Below, piece by piece: positions 6,163-10,437 of a stretch of 10,437 nt of DNA. Location: NCBI GenBank assembly GCA_002689905.1, contig NZIN01000004.1, forward strand, positions 1 to 10,437, written 5' to 3'. The notes under the pieces were generated by a model. The model saw only the letters and a list, made by a program, of their open reading frames with translations, did no database searches and had not been told where the DNA came from. The stretch's first letter is position 1, and each line of letters opens with the position of its first letter. The stretch comes from Rickettsiales bacterium. Its GTDB lineage: Bacteria; Pseudomonadota; Alphaproteobacteria; TMED109. A program made the translations under genes and the position numbers.

Positions 6163-6622
6163 TATTTTCTACTTCATATTCCTTAGAACCCCCTGGAGAA
6201 TAAACTTCAATAATATCATCAATTTTCTTTCCTAGTAAAGCTTTTGCTAAAGGAGAAGATATTGAAATTTTACCATTCTCTACATCAGCTTCTTCTGTGC
6301 CAACAATTTGATAAATAATGTTCTTTTTTTTTCCTATTTCACCAAGTGTTACTGTTGCACCAAATATAATTTTATTACTTTTGAGTTTTTTTGTATTAAT
6401 TACCTCTGCACGACTAATCTTATTTTCTAAATCTGCTATTCTGCCTTCTATAAAACTTTGTTTTTCTTTAGCAGCATGATATTCTGCATTCTCGGATAAG
6501 TCTCCATGTTCTCTGGCTTCAGCTATAGATTTTATTACACCAGGTCTTTCAACTGTCTTAAGGGTTTTTAATTCTTTTTCTAGTTTTTCAAATCCAATAT
6601 TTGTTATAGGTATTCTATTCAT
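6149..6622 (-). CDS. greA: Transcription elongation factor GreA
   Basis: GreA enters the secondary channel of stalled, backtracked RNA polymerase and stimulates cleavage of the 3' end of the transcript so that elongation can resume. The 157 residues nearly equal E. coli GreA (158). The N-terminal coiled coil runs to about residue 75 and carries the acidic tip EHGDLSENAEY, in which Asp41 and Glu44 are the residues that help hold the catalytic magnesium. The C-terminal FKBP-like domain is present (IIYQIVGTEEADVENGKISISSPLAKALLGKK, then the closing PGGSKEYEVENI). The start at ATG 6622 is backed by GAGGG four bases upstream. It lies 57 bp after carB and overlaps the ELM1-like gene by 14 bp. Assignment is firm. 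Confidence 0.97.
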   Translation of the reverse strand: MNRIPITNIGFEKLEKELKTLKTVERPGVIKSIAEAREHGDLSENAEYHAAKEKQSFIEGRIADLENKISRAEVINTKKLKSNKIIFGATVTLGEIGKKKNIIYQIVGTEEADVENGKISISSPLAKALLGKKIDDIIEVYSPGGSKEYEVENIAFL

Positions 6623-6626
6623 ATTT

Positions 6627-6631
6627 CCCTC
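6627..6631 (-). promoter_or_regulatory. Shine-Dalgarno sequence of greA
   Basis: GAGGG on the minus strand lies four bases before the greA ATG (6622-6620). It is clearer than the sites of most other genes here, in keeping with greA being the only gene of the right-hand run not joined to its upstream neighbour. The 57-bp gap (6623-6679) shows no hairpin that would act as a terminator after carB. Confidence 0.6.
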
Positions 6632-6679
6632 TAAAAATATAATTTAAAATAATTAATAAGACACTTTTATATGAAAATA

Positions 6680-9600
6680 TTAATAGGATTGCAATGATTT
6701 TATATTAAGCTTATTTTTATTTAGATTTTCTAATGCTAACAATACGGCATTACAGCCAGATAATGTTGTATAATAAGGTACGTTTGTGTGTAGAGCAGCT
6801 TGTCTTAATGAAAAGCTATCAGCTATAGATTGGTTGCCTTCTGTTGTATTTAGAATTAATGCTATATCATTATTTTTAATCATATCTACAATATGAGGTC
6901 GTCCTTCTCTTACTTTATTTACGATATTTGCCTTAATCCCTGACTTTTTTAAAAATAAGCCTGTGCCTTTAGTACAAATTAAACTAAAACCTAGTGCTAC
7001 TAAGTTTTTGCATAAATCAATAATGTCAGGTTTATTTTTATTTTTTACAGAAATAAAAATATTTCCTTTAAGTGGTAAGTTAACTCCTGTAGCAATTTGC
7101 GATTTAGCAAAAGCACGTCCAAAGTTAGTATCTAATCCCATTACTTCACCAGTAGACTTCATTTCTGGCCCTAATAGTACATCTACTCCTTTAAATTTTT
7201 TAAATGGAAAGACTGCTTCTTTAACAGCAAACTTTTTCTTAGTAGACCAAGGTAAAAGATGTTTTTTGTTAATTTTTTTTCCTATCATACACCTAGCAGC
7301 TAATTTTGCTATTTGATTACCTGTTGCCTTGGCAACAAATGGAACTGTCCTACTTGCTCTAGGGTTTACTTCTAATATATAGATTAATTCTTTTCTATTC
7401 TCATATTTAACTGCAAATTGAATGTTTAACAAGCCTATAACCTTTAAATTTTTAGCTATTAATTTAGTCTGTTTAACAATTTTTTTAATTGTTTCTTGAC
7501 TTAGTGAGTATGGAGGAAGTGAACAGGCAGAGTCACCAGAATGAATTCCAGCTTCTTCTATATGTTCCATGATGCCTGCAATAAAAACATTTTTACCATC
7601 TGATAATGCATCTACATCTACTTCCACAGCATCATTTAAAAATTTATCTATAAGAATTGGCTTTTCACCAAATGTGTCAACGATGTAATTTACATATTTT
7701 TCTAATTCATTTTCATTAAATATTATTTTCATAGCTCTACCTCCTAATACATAAGAGGGTCTTAATATTACAGGATAAGATATTTTGTTTGCTATGGATT
7801 TAGATTTTTTTACAGTTTTGGCAATTCCATTTTCAGGTTGTTTTAATTTAAGTTTTAATAGAAATTTTTTAAACCTTTCTCTATCTTCTGCTAAATCAAT
7901 TGAGTCAGGGCTTGTTCCTATAACTGGGATTTTATAATTTTCTAAACTTTTGGATAACTTTAGAGGAGTTTGCCCACCAAACTGTATAATTAGACCTAAT
8001 AAATTTCCATTGGACTGTTCTAATTTTACTATCTCCAATATATCCTCTAGAGTAAGAGGCTCAAAGTATAATTTATCCGACGTATCATAATCTGTAGAGA
8101 CAGTTTCAGGGTTACAATTAATCATTATTGATTCTATATTTTCCTTTGATAATGCATAAGAAGCATGCACACAACAATAATCAAATTCAATTCCCTGCCC
8201 AATTCTATTAGGGCCTCCTCCAAGAATTATAACTTTTTTTCTTTTAGAAATAGTATTTTCAATTTCAATTTTAGAACTTTGATATGGTATTTCATATGAT
8301 GAGTAAAGATAAGAAGTTTTTGTCTCAAATTCAGCCGCACATGTATCTACTTTAAAAAAACTAGGAGAAATTTTAAACTTTGATCTGAGTCTATTTATTT
8401 TATTTTCACTAGATTTTAAAATCTGAGCTATTCTGTAATCAGAAAACCCTAACAACTTACTTTTTTGAAGTATTTCTTTTGTTAAGTTATTTTTATTTTT
8501 TTTTAAGAAACACTCATAGTCAATTATTTCCTTAATTTTATTTAAGAACCAAGGATCAATTTTACAACTTTCATATACTTCTTTTAAGTCTATATTCTCT
8601 CTGAATGCTTGTCCTACATAAAGTATTCTATCTGGAGTGGGAGTGGATAATTTAGATAATATATAACTTTTTTTATCTTCTACGTCCAAATTAACTTCGT
8701 CTAAGCCATGAAGACCGGTTTCTAATGACCTAAGAGCTTTTTGGAAGCTTTGATGAAAAGTTCTTGCGATAGACATAACTTCGCCAACTGATTTCATAGC
8801 AGAGGTAAGTGTATCATTAGAACCTATAAACTTTTCAAATGCAAACCTAGGTATCTTAGTAACAATATAATCTATACTAGGTTCAAAAGAAGCTGGAGTT
8901 ACTGAAGTAATTTCATTAGATATTTCATCTAATGTATATCCTACAGCTAACCTAGCAGCTACTTTAGCAATAGGAAATCCTGTAGCTTTAGATGCTAATG
9001 CTGAAGATCTTGAAACTCTAGGGTTCATCTCTATAACTATCATTTCCCCATTTTTTGGGTTCACTGCAAACTGAACATTTGACCCTCCAGTTTCTACTCC
9101 TATTTCTCTCAAAACTGCTAAAGAAGCATTTCTCATAGTTTGATATTCTTTATCAGTTAAAGTAAGAGCAGGTGCTACCGTAATTGAGTCGCCAGTATGA
9201 ACACCCATAGGGTCAATATTTTCTATTGAACAAACTATGATAGCATTATCTTTTTTATCTCTAACTACTTCCATTTCATATTCTTTCCATCCCAAAACCG
9301 ATTCTTCAATCAAAACAGTATTTTCAGGCGAGGCTTCAATTCCTGAGGAAACAATATCTTTAAACTCCTCTATATTATAAGCTATTCCACCGCCAGTTCC
9401 GCCTAGTGTAAAAGAGGGCCTTATTATAACAGGTAATGATAAGTTTTTCAGAACTCTTAGACCTTCTGATAAAGAGTTAACTTGAAAACTTTTAGGAGTA
9501 TTTAGTCCTATTTTTTTCATTGCTTTACCAAATAACTCTCTATCTTCAGCTTTAGTTATAGCATTGACAGAAGCACCAATTAACTCAACATTATACTTTT

Positions 9601-9925
9601 TTAATATATTTGAATTAAATAGTTTTATTGCAAGATTTAAAGCAGTCTGTCCTCCCATAGTAGGCAGAAGGGCATCAGGCTTTTCTTTTATAATAATTTT
9701 TTCTATACTTTCTAGTGTTAATGGTTCGATGTAGGTAGCATCTGCAAACTCTGGATCTGTCATAATAGTAGCTGGATTGGAATTAATAAGAACTACTCTA
9801 TATCCTTCTTCTCTTAAAACCTTACAAGCCTGTGAGCCTGAATAATCAAATTCACAAGCTTGACCTATTACTATAGGACCAGCTCCAATTATTAAAATAG
9901 AACTTATATCTTTTCTTTTTGGCAT
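6680..9925 (-). CDS. carB: Carbamoyl-phosphate synthase large subunit
   Basis: CarB uses ammonia tunnelled from CarA, bicarbonate and two ATP to make carbamoyl phosphate for arginine and pyrimidine synthesis. At 1081 residues it is complete (E. coli 1073). The two homologous ATP-grasp halves are clear. The carboxyphosphate half (1 to about 400) starts IIGAGPIVIGQACEFDYSG and carries GGTGGG and the metal site EMNPRVSRSS with Glu299 and Asn301. The oligomerisation region spans about 401-555. The carbamoyl-phosphate half starts ILGGGPNRIGQGIEFDYCC near 567 and carries SYVLGGRAM and EVNPRASRT with Glu852 and Asn854. The C-terminal MGS-like regulatory domain (about 941-1081) has TKGTG, VREGRPHIVD and a closing TTLSGCNA; in relatives it binds ornithine or UMP/IMP, but whether this protein responds to them cannot be told. 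Its ATG overlaps the carA stop by one base (TAATG), and AGGA inside the carA end serves as ribosome binding site. Confidence 0.98.
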   Translation of the reverse strand: MPKRKDISSILIIGAGPIVIGQACEFDYSGSQACKVLREEGYRVVLINSNPATIMTDPEFADATYIEPLTLESIEKIIIKEKPDALLPTMGGQTALNLAIKLFNSNILKKYNVELIGASVNAITKAEDRELFGKAMKKIGLNTPKSFQVNSLSEGLRVLKNLSLPVIIRPSFTLGGTGGGIAYNIEEFKDIVSSGIEASPENTVLIEESVLGWKEYEMEVVRDKKDNAIIVCSIENIDPMGVHTGDSITVAPALTLTDKEYQTMRNASLAVLREIGVETGGSNVQFAVNPKNGEMIVIEMNPRVSRSSALASKATGFPIAKVAARLAVGYTLDEISNEITSVTPASFEPSIDYIVTKIPRFAFEKFIGSNDTLTSAMKSVGEVMSIARTFHQSFQKALRSLETGLHGLDEVNLDVEDKKSYILSKLSTPTPDRILYVGQAFRENIDLKEVYESCKIDPWFLNKIKEIIDYECFLKKNKNNLTKEILQKSKLLGFSDYRIAQILKSSENKINRLRSKFKISPSFFKVDTCAAEFETKTSYLYSSYEIPYQSSKIEIENTISKRKKVIILGGGPNRIGQGIEFDYCCVHASYALSKENIESIMINCNPETVSTDYDTSDKLYFEPLTLEDILEIVKLEQSNGNLLGLIIQFGGQTPLKLSKSLENYKIPVIGTSPDSIDLAEDRERFKKFLLKLKLKQPENGIAKTVKKSKSIANKISYPVILRPSYVLGGRAMKIIFNENELEKYVNYIVDTFGEKPILIDKFLNDAVEVDVDALSDGKNVFIAGIMEHIEEAGIHSGDSACSLPPYSLSQETIKKIVKQTKLIAKNLKVIGLLNIQFAVKYENRKELIYILEVNPRASRTVPFVAKATGNQIAKLAARCMIGKKINKKHLLPWSTKKKFAVKEAVFPFKKFKGVDVLLGPEMKSTGEVMGLDTNFGRAFAKSQIATGVNLPLKGNIFISVKNKNKPDIIDLCKNLVALGFSLICTKGTGLFLKKSGIKANIVNKVREGRPHIVDMIKNNDIALILNTTEGNQSIADSFSLRQAALHTNVPYYTTLSGCNAVLLALENLNKNKLNIKSLQSY

Positions 9926-10437
9926 TACTTTCCTAAGATATTTTTTTTAAATTTTTCAAACAAGTATCGTGAATCATGTGGTCCAGGAGAAGACTCAGGA
10001 TGATATTGAACACTAAAAACAGGTTTCTTTAAGTGTTCAATGCCTTGTATAGTGTTGTCAAATAGAGATATGTGAGTAATCTTAATATTTTTTGGTAAAG
10101 ATGCTTTGTCGATCATAAAACCATGATTTTGACTGGTAATCTCAATACTGTTATTTTTTACGTTCTTAACAGGCTGATTAACTCCGTGATGGCCATGGTG
10201 CATTTTTACAGTATTTGCTCCTAATGCTAACCCTAACAATTGATGACCTAAACAAATTCCAAACAAAGGAAGATTTGTATTAATTAACTTTTTTATAGTT
10301 TGTGAGGTTACCCTCGAAGTAGCAAAAGGATCACCTGGCCCATTCGACAGAAAGACTCCTGATGGTTTAAATCTCATAATTTGTTCAAAATTAAATGTAT
10401 AAGGTACTACAGTAACTCTAAATTTATAATCAAGAAA
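9925..10437 (-). CDS. carA: Carbamoyl-phosphate synthase small subunit, C-terminal part (runs off the right edge)
   Basis: The last 170 residues of CarA are present; the true N-terminus lies beyond the right edge and the frame is open to base 10437. This is the class I glutamine amidotransferase domain, which splits glutamine and sends ammonia to CarB. Visible are VTVVPYTF at the domain start, VFLSNGPGDP (oxyanion-hole region), the nucleophile elbow FGICLGHQLLGLALGA with the catalytic Cys, the MHHGHHGVNQPV segment, SQNHGF, and the catalytic His and Glu in VQYHPESSPGPHDS near the C-terminus. The first Met that follows the edge (10377) is internal, not the start. It is coupled to carB by a TAATG overlap. 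Confidence 0.97.
   Translation of the reverse strand, partial: FLDYKFRVTVVPYTFNFEQIMRFKPSGVFLSNGPGDPFATSRVTSQTIKKLINTNLPLFGICLGHQLLGLALGANTVKMHHGHHGVNQPVKNVKNNSIEITSQNHGFMIDKASLPKNIKITHISLFDNTIQGIEHLKKPVFSVQYHPESSPGPHDSRYLFEKFKKNILGK
9931..9934 (-). promoter_or_regulatory. Shine-Dalgarno sequence of carB inside the carA end
   Basis: AGGA on the minus strand sits in the last Leu-Gly-Lys codons of carA, five bases before the carB ATG at 9925-9923. Together with the TAATG junction it points to translational coupling of the two subunits, which must be made in equal amounts. Confidence 0.55.

Noticed and set aside
6623..6679. Separate promoter or terminator between carB and greA
   Set aside because: Only AT-rich sequence and the greA ribosome binding site are seen; no hairpin or good -35/-10 pair stands out.
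6963..7316. Open frame of 117 codons on the plus strand inside carB
   Set aside because: It is antisense to a highly conserved part of carB; its open length follows from carB codon constraints, and no domain is visible.
1..10437. CRISPR array, tRNA, rRNA, insertion sequence or prophage parts
   Set aside because: No regularly spaced repeats, cloverleaf-like stretches, transposase motifs or phage genes are seen; almost all bases belong to recognisable metabolic genes.

Overview
The window comes from a very AT-rich, tightly packed bacterial chromosome. Genes overlap or sit a few bases apart, codons favour A or T at the third position, and there are no RNA genes, insertion sequences or long gaps. 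The protein set (AatA with the PYWVSYP motif, an ELM1/COG3660 protein, a carA-carB-greA run) fits a streamlined marine alphaproteobacterium of the SAR11/Pelagibacterales type. That placement is inferred from protein style, not from a marker gene.

Left part (1-1237, minus strand): the first 119 codons of a CDP-glucose 4,6-dehydratase (rfbG), an entry step to dideoxyhexose or O-antigen sugars, run off the left edge. Just upstream of it, sharing four bases, is a class I PLP aminotransferase that appears to start at ATT and stops about 100 residues short of family length. This looks like the edge of a surface-polysaccharide region that cut into, or replaced the end of, an older aminotransferase gene.

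Middle (1310-4267): a full-length aspartate/prephenate-type aminotransferase (aatA, plus strand) is divergent from the truncated one. It converges, 8 bp apart, on a periplasmic M48 metalloprotease lipoprotein (minus). That protease gene is divergent, with only 16 bp between start codons, from a Tat-exported MsrP-type methionine sulfoxide reductase (plus). The pair suggests a small envelope protein-quality module: one protein degrades, the other repairs oxidised methionines.

Right part (4256-10437, minus strand): a compact same-strand run reads carA (3' part only), carB, greA, an ELM1-family protein, trxB. carA/carB and elm1/trxB are joined by TAATG stop-start overlaps, greA/elm1 overlap by 14 bp, and only carB/greA have a gap (57 bp). 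carAB makes carbamoyl phosphate for arginine and pyrimidines, GreA rescues backtracked RNA polymerase, and TrxB reduces thioredoxin. The ELM1-like protein has no firmly known bacterial role. trxB ends by overlapping the end of msrP tail to tail.

I found no complete undescribed system. The most unusual points are the ATT-started, C-terminally truncated aminotransferase at the rfbG junction, the A13 tract at the start of msrP, and the 16-bp divergent gap with overlapping -10-like elements.
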